Shown here: positions 1 through 12,850 of the stretch, piece after piece
Layout: every line of letters starts with the position of its first letter
How positions within the stretch are numbered: position 1 is the first letter of the stretch
Assembly: GCF_030867145.1 (NCBI RefSeq)
Contig: NC_134429.1
Span: 17,086,615-17,150,614 of the forward strand
DNA length: 64,000 nucleotides
Reading direction: 5' to 3'
Source of the DNA: Opisthocomus hoazin
Taxonomy: Eukaryota; Chordata; Aves; Opisthocomiformes; Opisthocomidae
Program-made: the position numbers and the translations under genes
The notes under the pieces: generated by a model
What the model was told of the DNA's origin: nothing
What the model saw: only the letters and a program-made list of their open reading frames with translations
The model's database searches: none

Positions 1-545
1 TAAGCGATCCCTCACACAGTCCTCCTCAACCAAGGGAAAGTCGTCCTCTTTGTAGGCTTCTTCTTTTACCTCCGGGGCTTGGGACTCCTGAGGGCCAGTC
101 TTAGCACTGAAGACTGAAGCAAAGAAGGCATTCAGTAGCTCTGCCTTCTCCGCATCCTCCATCACCAGGACACCCTCCTCATTCAGCAGCGGCCCCACGT
201 TGTCTCTAGCCTTCCTTTTGCTGCTGATGTAGTTGAAGAAGCCCTTCTTGTTGTTTTTGACATCCCTTGCCAGCTTCAATTCCAGGTGAGCCTTGGCCTT
301 CCTCGTTGCATCCCTGCATGCTCTCACCACGTTTCTGTACTCTTCCCAAGTGGCCTGTCCCTCTTTCCACATTCCATGGACCTTTCTCTTCTGCCTGATC
401 TCCGCTAGAAGCTCCTTATTTAACCATGCAGGTCTCCTGCCTCCTTTGCTCGATTTCTTTCTCAGGCGGATGCATTGCTCCTGTGCATGGAAGAAGTGTT
501 GTTTAAAGAGCGACCAGCACTCATACGATGGAGGAACGGAACTTC
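1..545 (-). mobile_element. CR1 LINE, middle part of ORF2 (partial, open frame)
   Basis: Read on the minus strand, one frame stays open from about position 545 to the window edge (about 180 codons). It gives the segment typical of avian CR1 ORF2 between the endonuclease and reverse transcriptase domains. Recognisable pieces, in order, are ECWSLFKQHF, KKSSKGGRRPAWL, GQATWEEYRNVVRACRDATR, RDVKNNKKGFFNYISSKRK and LNAFFASVFSAKTGPQES. The reverse transcriptase itself would lie to the left, outside the window. The right end, near 545, is the 5' truncation typical of CR1 copies. The absence of stops suggests a fairly young insertion. Family assignment is from recognition of the protein; I cannot name the subfamily. 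Confidence 0.9.
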
Positions 546-3500
546 TGAGATGCTACTACTGTGACATTGCTTGCATTGGGGTAATACTCTCACCATCTGA
601 TGCCGGATGGCATCAAATATGTATACAGCATGATTAGATAAAATTATGTATGCATTTATCTCCATAACAATCCTTAACATCACAAGCACAAGTATCATCA
701 TTAGCATTAATCAATCTTTTGTTTATTGCTCTCGGAAACCAAGTAGAATGAAATGTACTCATCTCTGGTGGGGTTTGGGTTTTTTTTACATTGTTGTAGT
801 TCAGTTTTCCAAGGCTGCTTTTTAAAGCAGCTGCTGACTTCTGGTCTTCATCTTCCAGAAAAATCGACAGTTTGATTTCAGGACTGATGCTATGAAGCAT
901 GGATATAAGATTAACAGTCACTGGGGTCCATTCTAGTTAATTAATTAAATTAAGCCTCTGTTTCCTACCTCTTTAGTGCCCACGGAAATGCCATAGAATC
1001 TGAGGAAGAATTAAGTTGCAAGTATATTATAGGAGCTGGATATGGAATCATGTGGCCAGGAGAAAAGTACATCTCCAGCCTGCTGGACTGATATTGAAAT
1101 AAAAAATAATATTAATTTAATTGTGTGTCCTGCAGAAATGAGACTCCTCAGTTGCATAAGGAAAATTACAAGATATTTAGTGGTGGCTGTTTTATTCTCT
1201 GGCTTTTCTTTTCCAATTGAGAAAAAAATATTATCAAAGGAGGTTTCAGAAGATCTGTTTCTTAGAAGATTGTTCATTCTTGTCTCTCATGGTTTTAGTT
1301 TATGCTCTGCAAAACTTAATTTGGGGGAAAGTCTCGTGTTCCAGGTCATTAGATGGTGGTTTTTAGTTACCAGCTAAGTCCCTGGGCTTTTTTTGTGTGT
1401 GTGTGTGTCTGTATCACCTATGGATCTAAAGTTTTTGTTTTGCTTTCAGTGTAATCATATATACATATATATCAAAGTATGCTCTTGTAACTTCATCTGC
1501 ACAAGAACAGCTGCACTTACGGCCAGAAATTCCTGTCCTTGGACCCTGGACTCTGGAGAGTGAGCTTGCTTTATGATCTGATTTGTTATTTCCCTAACTT
1601 TCAATCTCTGTTATCAGTCTCCATGCAATAACAAGGTAATGATTGCAGCAGATGCCTCAGCTGACAGGAATATGGTTTTGTGAGTGTCATGGGAACAGGT
1701 CTGCACTTCATTCACTGGTGGCCTCTCCACTGGTGGTGATTATGCACTGCCTCTCAGAAGCACAAAACAACTCTTTCGCATCAGAGGGAGGTGGATTGCC
1801 TATCAGACATTAACACAGTAAAATAACAACCTCACCTTCAAAACCACCATCTTACCCACGGGATTCTTCCAAACAGTGCCATCACAATGTAGTCCACCTG
1901 AGGAAAGAAGGTACTAACCAGTTTGTTGAAAAACATTGTGGAAGTGGGGATGGTTTTGGTCAAGACACTTGGAAAGCCATCTGATGCATAAAGAAAAGTG
2001 AAAGAATGGGGCAAGTGTACAGTGTTGTTCCTGTGATAATTCTGAAAACAGAGTGTGCAGTTTGCTCAGTAGCCCGCCATGGACTTTTCAAGAGCTTTTT
2101 CATTCTTTCTTAAAACTCATGCAAATATTTGCCATCTGTTACTGCATGTGACAAGGAGGTCCACAGCTTAATTATCCCTTGCAGGAAGAGATAAACCCTT
2201 TTGCTTGTGTTCTGAACAGGCAACTCTGTAGTTTCATGTGGTGCTTCCTAGTTCTTATGTTACAAGTTTGACATTGAGGAATTAAATCCTATCAGCCTTC
2301 TCCATACTGCTCTTTACTTTTCCTCCCTCTTTTCCATACACCTTGGTCTTCTCTGTTCCAGGATGATGAGTCTTTTTGTTAATCGCTTTCAGAATTGCAG
2401 TACTGCTAGTAGGAAGGAGTCTCCGATCCAGCCTCATGCTTAGAACAGGACAATCACCAACACTAGATCAGGGAAGTCACGGCTTTGCCTAGGTGTATCT
2501 TGGAAAAATTCAAAGTCCACCAATTCACCACTGCTCTGTTAATATGTCCCAAGGCTGCACCACCTTGCTGACATACTTTCATTGCTATTTTTCCTTTAAA
2601 AGTCAGCAAACATGGATGCTACCTAAGACTTGTTGCTTACTCTAAATCTTATCTTTTATCTAGACCACAGTGTCACCTGTTGCAACATAAAGCCAAAGTC
2701 AGAAATATCTCCTTGCTTCATCAGTTTCTTCATCAGTCACCCTGTATCAGCTGACATTTGTATCTCTAGACTGTAAAAAGTTCCTCTCTGTACAGTTCTC
2801 TAGCTCTGTTTTATCCAATTTATTAGGCATATTGATGGTATTCACCTATCAAAACAAAAAGAAAGGTGGATTATAGGGAAAGAGTTCTAAGACTTACTTG
2901 AAGTTTGGACACCTTACCTTAAGAATCTGTCTTTCATTTACTCATGAGAATATTATAATGTCAAGAGTTTTCATTGGGAGATATTTCTAACAGGTGAGTT
3001 TTCTTCAAAGTTTCAGGAAAAAAGTAAATATTTGGTGAATGGCCAAAAATTAATCTAAGCTTATTTATTCTATAAAGAATATGAACAAAAGAAGGCAACT
3101 CGCTGTACTTAGGACACTGAAAGACATCTTTGTACTCTTACAATACTTCACATTGGAAAAATTGATCATGGATCAAGGAATGCTGCTAGTTTAAATGAGA
3201 TTTAAACTTCTCTTTTGCAGCACTGCACTTCGGGCATAAGTTTTTCTGGAGAGGGGAGTGGCTGGGAAATGCTCCTGCTTCATCTTTGCGTAATCTGGGA
3301 GGCCACGTAGAAGGTCAGACGAGTAGAAGCAATCTCTTAATGGGCCTTTGTTCACCCCATAATTTTTTGACTATTCTGGTTCATTTCACCAGGAAAAGGT
3401 CTCACTGATGAGCTCCTATGTATTGCCTCAAAATCAAAGGGAAACAGAAAAAACAGAATTTATGTGTGAACCAAGTCTGTGGGGAAGTTTCAGAGTAAAT

Positions 3501-5071
3501 TCACATCATTTCAGACAACAGAAATTTACATGAAAAGGAGATGTTGAAAATTTCCTTGTCTGTGTAAGCCAAGTCTTGTGCAGAGCCCATGCTTTCCTAG
3601 GCACTGAATAGACTGTGCACGTGAAAGTCCTGCATGGGAAACTCCAGAGGAAGCATTAGCCAAAGCTCTGCTTTCTTGGTGTATCATGCCTCTGATTCTG
3701 GCTTTTACACTGAAGATTTGGGTTTTGTTTGTGTTAGGAGATATATCTGTAGGCAACATTTCCTGTTACTGCTTTTATTTCTATGCAGCCTTAAGGACAA
3801 AAGAAAAACACAGGGGCCCAGAAGGTTCCAAATAACTGCAGGCAAAAAAACTTCATATATATCTATCTCAACTTGCAGCTTTTATTGGGCAATCTCCTTC
3901 CCCAGGGAGAAGACTGTAGCTTATTAACAGAGGTACTTCTATAATTCCCAGTCCATTTTCTGCTTTGCGCTATTGCACGCCACAAGTGTCTAGCAGAACA
4001 GCTACTTGGTGAATCAACAGCTGATGAACTGTTTCGTTTGTTTCTTCCCAGTCTGTTGTATGTTACAAGATGTGCCTGAGAAGCCCAGTTCACCATCCTC
4101 CCAGTACCCGCCCAAGCACTGACCACCTTTGCTCTTTGAGGTACTGGGGAGCTTGCAAGTGGTTCTAAATTTTACATCAGCAGAGGCACATGTTCCAGCC
4201 TGGGTGGCTGCAAGTCAGTTACTCTCAGAGAAGCTGATGCTCTAAAACTGACCTTTCCTAAAAGATTTTGGATTAAATCTTTTTTTTGAATTCTTATACA
4301 ATGAAGTAAGAAGACAGCAGTGAAAAGCAAAAAACTACAATGAAAGCACAAAGTCTTTCTTCTCCAGACATCCCTTTGGTGGACAAGATGGCAGGTACTT
4401 CTTCCTACTGGTACCTCTACATGCCAGTTTGCCCTCAGATGCCTCCTCTCTGTGTCTGACTCTACAACAGATGGGAGCTCACTGTGCCTGTGCACAAAAC
4501 AGATTAAAAATCTCATGAACATGCTGAGCAAGACACAGAGCTTGAGCTAATTCACTTTTCTGGGAGGCAGAATAGATTAGTTTGATCTTCTCTACTCATG
4601 GTTTCCATCTGGCCTAGGTTGTGGCAGAGTGAGTTTGTGCCTGCCCAAAGTACCACACAAAAATGCCATCTCAGCTCTGGGCACTTAACTCGTATCAGTG
4701 TTTTCATCTCCTGCTTGTTTTGTGATTACTTCTTCTGTCTTCTCTTCCCGAGCCATTATTTAAAATATATTACTAGCCACGTGGCTCAAGATGTAATCTC
4801 CAAATGCAGCATCATAGTGTCTTCTGCCACACTTGAAGTCATTATGGATACTTGGGAAGCAATCCCCTGGATCATCTGATAAAAGCCAGAGCAGCATTGC
4901 AATGCAGAGGAGTGCAGCTAAGGGAAAGATAAAGAAAAACAGTGGTAGGCACTGTGGTAGGCACAGTTACCTTGTGCTCAGAAGTCTAAGGAGTACGGGC
5001 AGAATTCTTGTTAACACTAACCACTGCCTGGTTGAATATTTCTTCCTCCTCTAGTGGTGTTTCTCTTTTAT
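546..5071. other. No gene recognised
   Basis: AT-rich sequence with only short, unrelated open frames in all six frames. I see no repeat family, exon with splice sites, or RNA gene I can name. A short TG run lies near 1396-1409 and a short AT-alternating stretch near 1456-1472. Confidence 0.5.
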
Positions 5072-6244
5072 TAAGGGCAGGCCATGCTTGAGTAACCCAG
5101 TTGCCTTCTCTGGTGAGATGACTGGTTCTGTAGACAAGGAGAGAGCAGTGGACATTGCATACCTTCAGTTTAGAGAGGCCTTTGACATGGTCTCCCATAA
5201 CATACTTAAATTAATGACATATGAACTGCATGGAAGGACTCAGGGTAGGTGGAAAATTCAGTGGCCCATCAAACTCAAAAGATGTTGATGAGTGTTATAA
5301 AATCCAACTGACAGCCAGTCGCCAGAGGTGTCCCTCAGGGGCCAATATTGAGGCCAATACCATTCAATGCCTGTTATAATAATCTGGATGATGGGACAGA
5401 GCATACTCACAGTAAATCTGTAGATTATACCAAAGCGGGTAGGGGGAGCAGTCAATACATTGGAGTTAAAAGCTACTGTTTGGAAGGACAGGAACAGACT
5501 GGAAAAACAGGCTGACAGGAACCTCTTGAAGTTCCATAAAGGCACATGCAAATCACTGCATCTGATACAGAAGAATCCTGGGTGGCAAGTCAGGTCGGCA
5601 GCCAACTAGCCAGGAAGTAGCTTTGCAGAAAAGGAGCTTGGGGTCCTGGCTGACAGCAAATTGTATTAAAGTTAGCAGTGTGCCCTTACAGCAAAGAAGG
5701 GGAGCCACATCCTTGGCTGTATTAGCAGCAGCACTTCAGGAAGGGTGAGGAAAAGAATCCTCCTCTGTTTGGCACTTGTGAGATGATACCTGAACTCCAA
5801 GTCCTGTTGGAAACTTCCCCATATAAGCAAGGCATTAACACACTGGAGCAAGTCCAGCCGAGGACCACCAAGGTGACTGGGAGTTGGAGCACATGATGGG
5901 GAGAGGCTGAGGGAACTGGGTTTGTTCAGCCTGGAGAAGACAGGTAGACATACCTGCTGGAACAGTGCGGAGAAGAGACAGACAGACTCCTCTAAGGGTG
6001 AGAAGCACCCAGGGCTGGGATAAGAGGCAATAGGCACAATCCGGGAGATCGAAATTTCAACTTGATTTAAGGAAAACATTTTGTGCCATGAGCATGGTCA
6101 AACACTGGAAGAGGGATTTCCACACTTGGAGATAATCAGTACTCAACTGGACAACTTGCTCTAACTGGGCCTGCTTTGGTCAGGAGACTGGAGTACACAG
6201 GTTCCTTCTGTGGTCTCCTCTGCATGATTTTGTGGTTCTGTGAG
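5072..6244 (+). mobile_element. Old, degenerate CR1 LINE (reverse transcriptase to 3' end)
   Basis: A plus-strand CR1 copy broken by stops and frameshifts. Around 5130-5210 it still reads DKERAVDIAYLQFREAFDMV, which matches the CR1 reverse transcriptase segment with its Asp-x-x-x-Ala-Phe-Asp signature. Further on, remnants of the C-terminal ORF2 and 3' UTR are visible, including a 'gtttgttcagcctggagaag' stretch near 5920. The end at about 6220-6244 resembles a worn CR1 terminal octamer repeat (gattttgtggttctgtgag). It is much more diverged than the copies near 29 and 32 kb, so it is an older insertion. Confidence 0.8.
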
Positions 6245-9200
6245 TTTACGTACCAGTATCTAGGGAATTACTGCACTGGTAGAGCACTGGCAAGTGCTAA
6301 TACTTGATGAGAGGAGTAATGGAGAAATAAACTAAAAAGGAAAGAAACTCACTCACAGATGCTTATGGAAATTGGTTCATCATGACAATACTAGCAGAAA
6401 CAAGTATAATCTTACTGAACTTTAACCATATAATTTGGGGTTGAAATGTATGTGAGAGAGGGCAGTCAAAGGAAAATGGTAAAAATGGAGGCCTGTTACC
6501 ATTCAGTATATGATGCATTAAGTAAAATCCCTTGGAAGTATCTGTTACAAACAAAGATATCTGGTCTTGGAGTTTCATGATAAAATATCAAATCTGAGAT
6601 ACAGAAGTAGAAAAGTTAAACCAACTTTTAGGCCTGTGATTGTCAGCCTTCCCATTCTCATCATCCCTCTCAAGACTTTTTTCCTGTTATGTTTGTTATG
6701 TTACCCTACCTCGCCTTGGTTATGAGACATGACCTGGGCTTCTCATTTCTCACTGCTAAAGACAGGGCAAGCCATTGTGCTACCAGTACGCTTTTAATGC
6801 AAGGAAAAGTGTAAGAAACAGCTTTTGTTAGTATTTTCTGTCCAACTTTGCGTTAAGTTCTGTCCTTTAATACATCTCCATTCGAAGAGGAATGTTTCCC
6901 TTTGTGCTCTCTGCTGGGAAATAGCTGTCCAGAGTGTCTTCAACCTTCATCAGACAATTTAATTTCCCAGAAATGACAGGATAAGGTTGCCCTCGTGTGG
7001 TTAACGAGGGAAATAAAGGCCGGAGGGAGGGGGAAAAGGCTATTTTGGCAAAACGAGGTTTCTGCTGTCCTTCTCAGAGCCATTGCTTCTTCCTTCATCT
7101 TCCCAGCTCTTTTCAAAACATGCAAAAAAAGCAGCTCCTCCTGAAGGGTATGTGCACACTCCCGCCCTGCACACACACCTGCCTAATGCTCCCTTTACCT
7201 GCAGCATGCTCTATTTACACTGAAATCTGTGGGCTGTTGTTTTGCACCTTCAGATCTTCTCTGATTGCTCATATTCACAGCACATAGACAACTGAGACTG
7301 ACGTACTCGTGGTGGGACACCAGCTGGACATGAGCCAGCCAGATCACTGCGTCATGAAAACGGCAAGCACAGACTGGAATGTGAAGAGCCACGACTCACA
7401 GAGTGTGTGGATTAACCTTTTGCATTCATTTAGAGAGCTGCGCTTCAGAGAAGAGCTGGGACTGCTAGTATGACTACAGAGAGGACCATGAGTGACCTTG
7501 AAGGGACAGACCAGTAAGAGAGGATGGAAAAAATAAGCAGAAAATAAATAAGATAGGGGTGAGGATGAAAATAACCCTTGCATTTGTAGGCAGTAGATAA
7601 AAGAGAACAAGTTTGGTCTGATCTCCATTTCCATGAACAGAACTGGGAATAATGGGTTTAAAATGCAGCAAAAGGTTGATTCAAAGAGAAAAGATTCAAA
7701 TAACAGATATAGTGAAGCTTTGGACTTCTCTGAGGAAGTTATGGAATTCCATCTCTTGTAGGCGCTGAAGTTAGACATGCATATCCTGGGAATGACTCAG
7801 AAATAATAGCTTCTGCTTTGTAAAGAAAATGTAAATCTGTAGCTCAGTATAAATCCATGTGGATCAATCGCTGTGTGAACTATTCTGGTTTCGCATGGGC
7901 ACAACTTCTTTAGCTCCAGGGAGGCTGCGTGTATCCTGCTAGTACTTGCACTTCTCTGTTTCTCCCCTTTAATTCCTAATGCACCACATCAACTAATTAA
8001 GACACAGTAATACAGCTGCGCGCTTCTAAAGGTGATCTCCGAAGCGTCTGTGTGTCTGGCCATCTGGTTCCACATGCTGATCTTTGACCTCGCTGTACAA
8101 ATCCCTTCCTTACGCTTTCCTTTGCCTCCGATGTTGTGTCGCATGGCCCATGGGCCTTCTTACTCTCAAGGCTCATGTGCGGTACCCTGCTAGTTGGAGG
8201 CTTGCTGTGCTTTTCTGATCAGCCTCTCACTTGTGTCCTGGCGTGACACTGAAGAAGTGCGATGCAGGTGGGGGAAAAATCCCCTTCCAGAACCTCACGC
8301 TCAGAGGAGCCCCATGAGGAGGGACGGTCTTTGTGGGTTGCTGACCACTGTGGCCTGCCACAGGGCAGCTGGTAGAGCTTTCTGTTGGCACCTTCTGGTA
8401 CACCCAGGCCACAGGGCTGGCACATGTTTGAAAGATGATGTCAGAGTTATGCACAGAGCTTTATCAGGCAATAAATGGTAATATTCTTCAGCCTTGACTG
8501 TAAGAGTGTTATTGGAATAGGTTTGTTGTTTTTATTAAGGAGAAGATGAAAGACTGGTAGAAGAGAAAGCAAATGGCTTTAGAAAGGCCCCAGTAACTTG
8601 GATACCACCTGACTGGATGCAGCAGACTTTGCCCACATCCTCCCACAAAGCTTCACTGCAAATGAGAGTGTTTTGTTATGAAGTTGTACCTGGTCATTTG
8701 CTAGTTTTGACCCTAGAGTGATCAGCCAGCCTCAGGAAACGGGATCTCCAATTGCCCCTATTTTACACTGAGCAAACATTTTTCTTGCCATAAATTCTGT
8801 GAGGCAGGGCTCCTATCTTCTGGATTTTATTTAACCCCTAGCATGCTGATGCTTAATAAACAAACACTGTCATAACTATGTTTAAGCATTAATTTGTCCA
8901 GTCACTTTTCAAATCCAGCTATCTCCTGACATCCTGTACTCACAAATAACACCTACTGTGTGCCTCCTTGGAGGTACTCTGGTCCCTAACTAATTTAACT
9001 GCTGTGGCTCTTTTCTGATGCCGCTTCTTGTAGGGAGCTGTAGAATCTGGTACCACAAGAGAGGGAAGGCTGCAACAGGTCAATGTCACCAGGTCCAGCC
9101 AGTAACACAACCAAGCGCGTATTCGCAGTACGCGCACGTCAGTTCAGGAGCTGCTCCTGGATCCTTGCTCTCCCCCAGTGTCTCCCATGCATGGACATGC

Positions 9201-11849
9201 ACACACATGCAAACAGGTCTCTCCAATGACCCCCTCAGACCTCATGATCTCTCCAGCAGTTGGCCTGGACCCCTCTGCTGCCTCTGATAGCCAGATCCTC
9301 CAGTGTGTCACCCTCAGAGACACACACGGGCTCCTGGCTCCCCACTCGTCAGCTAGTCTGGCTGGATGTTCACTACCCCTCACACACCCACACGGCTCCA
9401 GCTGCTGGCACGTGAGCCCTCCAACCCACAGTCCTACTCCGGTTGCTGGCACTCAGACCACCTTGCAGACAGAACAAACAGTGCATGACCCAGAAAAACA
9501 GTTAGAAATGGAATTTAATGAGAAGACAGGACAGACTTTACTGATCGGGATCAGGGCATGGCAGGACAAGCATACTGACAAATAAGATATTTACATGTGT
9601 CTGGCGTCTCTTACCCCCTTTTTCTTCTTTGGTCCCATGTTTCTTCCTCTCCAAATCCCATCGATCCCTCCCTTTCCCCACCTGTGATTCTTCCTCTGAG
9701 CATCATGTAGTAAGACTACTGAGATCCTGAAACTTTCTTTACCTGTATCCCATAATGTGTCCCGTATCCCTAGGCAGAGAAAGAAGGATGACTCATGATG
9801 GTGGGATTCACACCTGGACCATGGGGCTGAGGTTTTCCTGGGACAGTCCTGGGAGGAGGCAGGGCATGAAGGCATGATCTCCTTTCTCTGACAGGGTGAT
9901 TTCCCCACCTGCCACTGTGAGTCTGTGCCCATGTGTGTTTGTCTGTATGTGCCTGTGTGTGGATGAGCCTTTTATGGGTTGCTCACTCTCCTGTGGTGAG
10001 CGTGGGGTAGCTGGGGCTGGGTATAATTTGGGTTCTCCCACCTGCCAGTGTTCCTCCACCCTAAGTTGTGAGGATGGAGACAAGCTTTTTATGTTATAAA
10101 CTAACAATCTCTGCTATATCAGATGTCACATACCTGGGAAAACAAGCAAGGAACCAATGCACAACATAGCATTTGCACATAATTTTTTCCAGAATAAAAG
10201 TTTTGTTCCTGATACATATTAATAAACTTTTTGTTGTCGCTGTAATTGTGAAATTTCAAACCAGCATCTGCCTTTGGAGCTAGCTGTGTGCCTATATTCT
10301 CAGTCTCGCAGTAGCAAAGTGCTTTTGGATACATCAGGACTGTATGTCTAATTTCTTTGGTGTTACAGGCAAATGTTAAAAGAAACTTGCACCCAATAGT
10401 TACTCTCTTCCTTGAGGTAGTCATTAGCTCCTTCTCTTTACCAAGGCACTGGTTGTGGAGAGGTCACATACCATGAAGCATGATCTGCTAGAGTCACATC
10501 CTGTATTGTTATAAACCAACATTCTCACACTGCTATGGCCAGCCTTCCATTTTTGCTATATTTGGTGGCAAATGCTATGATGTGGAGTTGAATACATGAA
10601 AAAATAAATGCATGCCTTATTGCAGGGCCTGAGCTTACCTGGCAATCATTTTCTGTACACTGTGACTTGGAGGCACATTTGCACAAGATTGGTACAATAT
10701 CAGCACTTTTGGCAAATGAGGCCAAACCTACATCAGGTCACACACGCAGCCTCTGAGAGAGGCAAGGAATGCAGTGGAGGGTGTGGTACACACTAGGAGT
10801 TTCAACAAAATATCATCCAAACGTCAAGGTCATAGTTATAAATTTCTAAACAAAAAGGCACGGTTGGTCTGTTCTCACGCAGCTGTTGCAGTTACACACA
10901 GATTCACAGGCAAGTCTCACAAAGGATAAAATTCAAAGCTGAATCCTTGACAAGGCAAGGCAATGTATGTTTCTTGAGCAGCTCCATCATGACTAAATAA
11001 AAGAAAAAGGCATGAGCCCATTCGGTGCTAGAAGGCTAAATTAAAATTAAGGGAAACTGGGTATGCAGCCACCTCAGGAAATACTGAAAATATCAGCCAT
11101 GTTTTTCTGTTGGAGATAACAATTTATGGGGCACATTCAGATTTGCACACCAGGCTTTATTCAGGGGCAAATGCCAAGGACTGCGATGGTGAAAAGCATT
11201 CACTGAGGATGGCAGCTGGGGTGTGAAGTGTTGGGATGGGGCACACAGGAAACAAGCAGCACTTGTTGCATCCATTTTAATTTTTAGAATGGACAGGTGT
11301 CTTTGTGGCTTCTGTTTGACTTTCTACTCCAGCTCCTTCCTGCATCCCTTATCCTTAATCCTTCCTTCCTAGACATAGCCACCTCTGGCTCTTTTTGATG
11401 GACCATGGAACTCAAAATGCTGCCTCTGTTCAATGTGTAGGGTGTCATGGCCTCTGTGCAGATTTTTCTCTACACAAATGTGCAGAAATTTGATCCCTTG
11501 AGATCTCTAACTGGTTCAGTTTTTTTCTGCAAGAGATCTCAAGCTAAAAAGGTACCTGACATGGGTAAATGGTCAAGTAAGACAGTATGAATGGGTCTTT
11601 AGGAAATCAGGCCATAAATACAGTGCTGGATTAAAACTACAAAGCTCTGTTGAGTCTCCTCCCTTGATATTTGATCTCATTTTTGTTCATTGTTGAAAGT
11701 TTTGCTTTCAGATATTTGCAGGCAGATATTTGCCTGAATATTTCTGTTTGTTAGAAAGGGCAATCTTGCAGTTAAGGTTGTGAATTATTATCTAGAGATC
11801 TATGAACAGCTCTGGGCTCTGAACGTTAAAGCAGTAGTGTCTACATGGA
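6245..11849. other. No gene recognised
   Basis: No exon or known repeat could be assigned. A C-rich, CA-rich patch spans about 9140-9440. It produces overlapping open frames on both strands, but they look compositional and not coding. Confidence 0.45.
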
Positions 11850-12850
11850 AATGACACACTGCAAGCCCTTGAAAGATAAAGCTGTGCTGCCAAGTTAAAG
11901 AGCTGTGGGAGGAGGTGGGCAGTCTGCCCAGTATCATGAAAGATGCAGAAGAGATTGACCAGATCTTCACTGATAACCTGAAGATACAGGACCCTGAACC
12001 CTCAGCTGGGATGCCGAAGGAGCAGCCAGAGTCCATGTTCAGCTGTGGGGCAAATGGAGACTCCCAAGACTGGAAGTTTGTTACTTCTGGCAATGGGAGG
12101 AAGGCTCCTTCTCCACCTGCAGATCTGCAATGGCAGAATAAGGATCAATGCCCTGGTTACAAACAACATAGGAAAAGCCATGTCTTGGGAAGCATCAGAC
12201 ACAGCTGGGCCTGAACCATGCATCTACACAAAGAGAAAGCAAGTGCCTGTGGTGGGAGGTGACCATCTGATGACCTGAGTTACTACGTAGGGAGGTTTGC
12301 TGCCTGCCAGGGGCTCAGGTCTGGCACATTGCGGAGAGAATTCTGAGGCTTGTCTGGGCCTTGGACTGCAACCACCTGCACCTCATCTGCATGTGCATAA
12401 AGGATAAGGTGCCATGGAAGAGCCTGAATGCACCAGGAGTGACTACATGGTTCTGGGACTGAGGGTGGAGGGCATGAGAGGCATCTCGTGCACCTGGTGA
12501 TGTTGTCAAGGTTTTGGCCTTTGCAACTGTGGGACTTTCTTTTAGGAACAAGGACTGCTGTAGAAAGAGGACATCCACCTCACAAAAAAACAAGTTTGCC
12601 AGCAGGCTGGCCAGCCTGGTGAGGAGGATTTTATGCCAGGAATAACTGGGGATGTGGACTACAATCAAGGGAGAAGAGGGCTGAAAGCAGAGGATGCAGG
12701 GTGATTGGTACAAGACACCTCAGGAGTGATACAACAGGGCCAAGGGGGCCTCTCTGAAGTGTATGTATCAAAATGCATAGGCACCAAAATGTGTGTACCC
12801 CGGAGGTCTGGCCAGGATCACTTGGATGCAGCATTGATGATAAAGGACAC
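11850..12850 (+). mobile_element. Degenerate CR1 LINE, ORF1 end and start of ORF2
   Basis: The plus strand near 11895-12130 reads as decayed CR1 ORF1: ELWEEVGSLPSIMKDAEEI, then WKFVTSGNGRKAPSPPADLQ, the usual ORF1 tail. After 12240 the sequence follows the start of ORF2 (VVGGDHLMT, in place of the usual VVVGDSLLR) and continues to about 12800 with a 'tgtgtaccccggaggtctggcc' segment. Stops and frameshifts are frequent. The 3' half is absent, so this is an internal or 5' fragment of a long CR1, which is less common than 3' fragments. Confidence 0.7.

Noticed and set aside
9144..9585. Possible gene or LTR in the C-rich stretch
   Set aside because: Overlapping frames on both strands follow base composition; no termini, splice sites or known domain could be identified.
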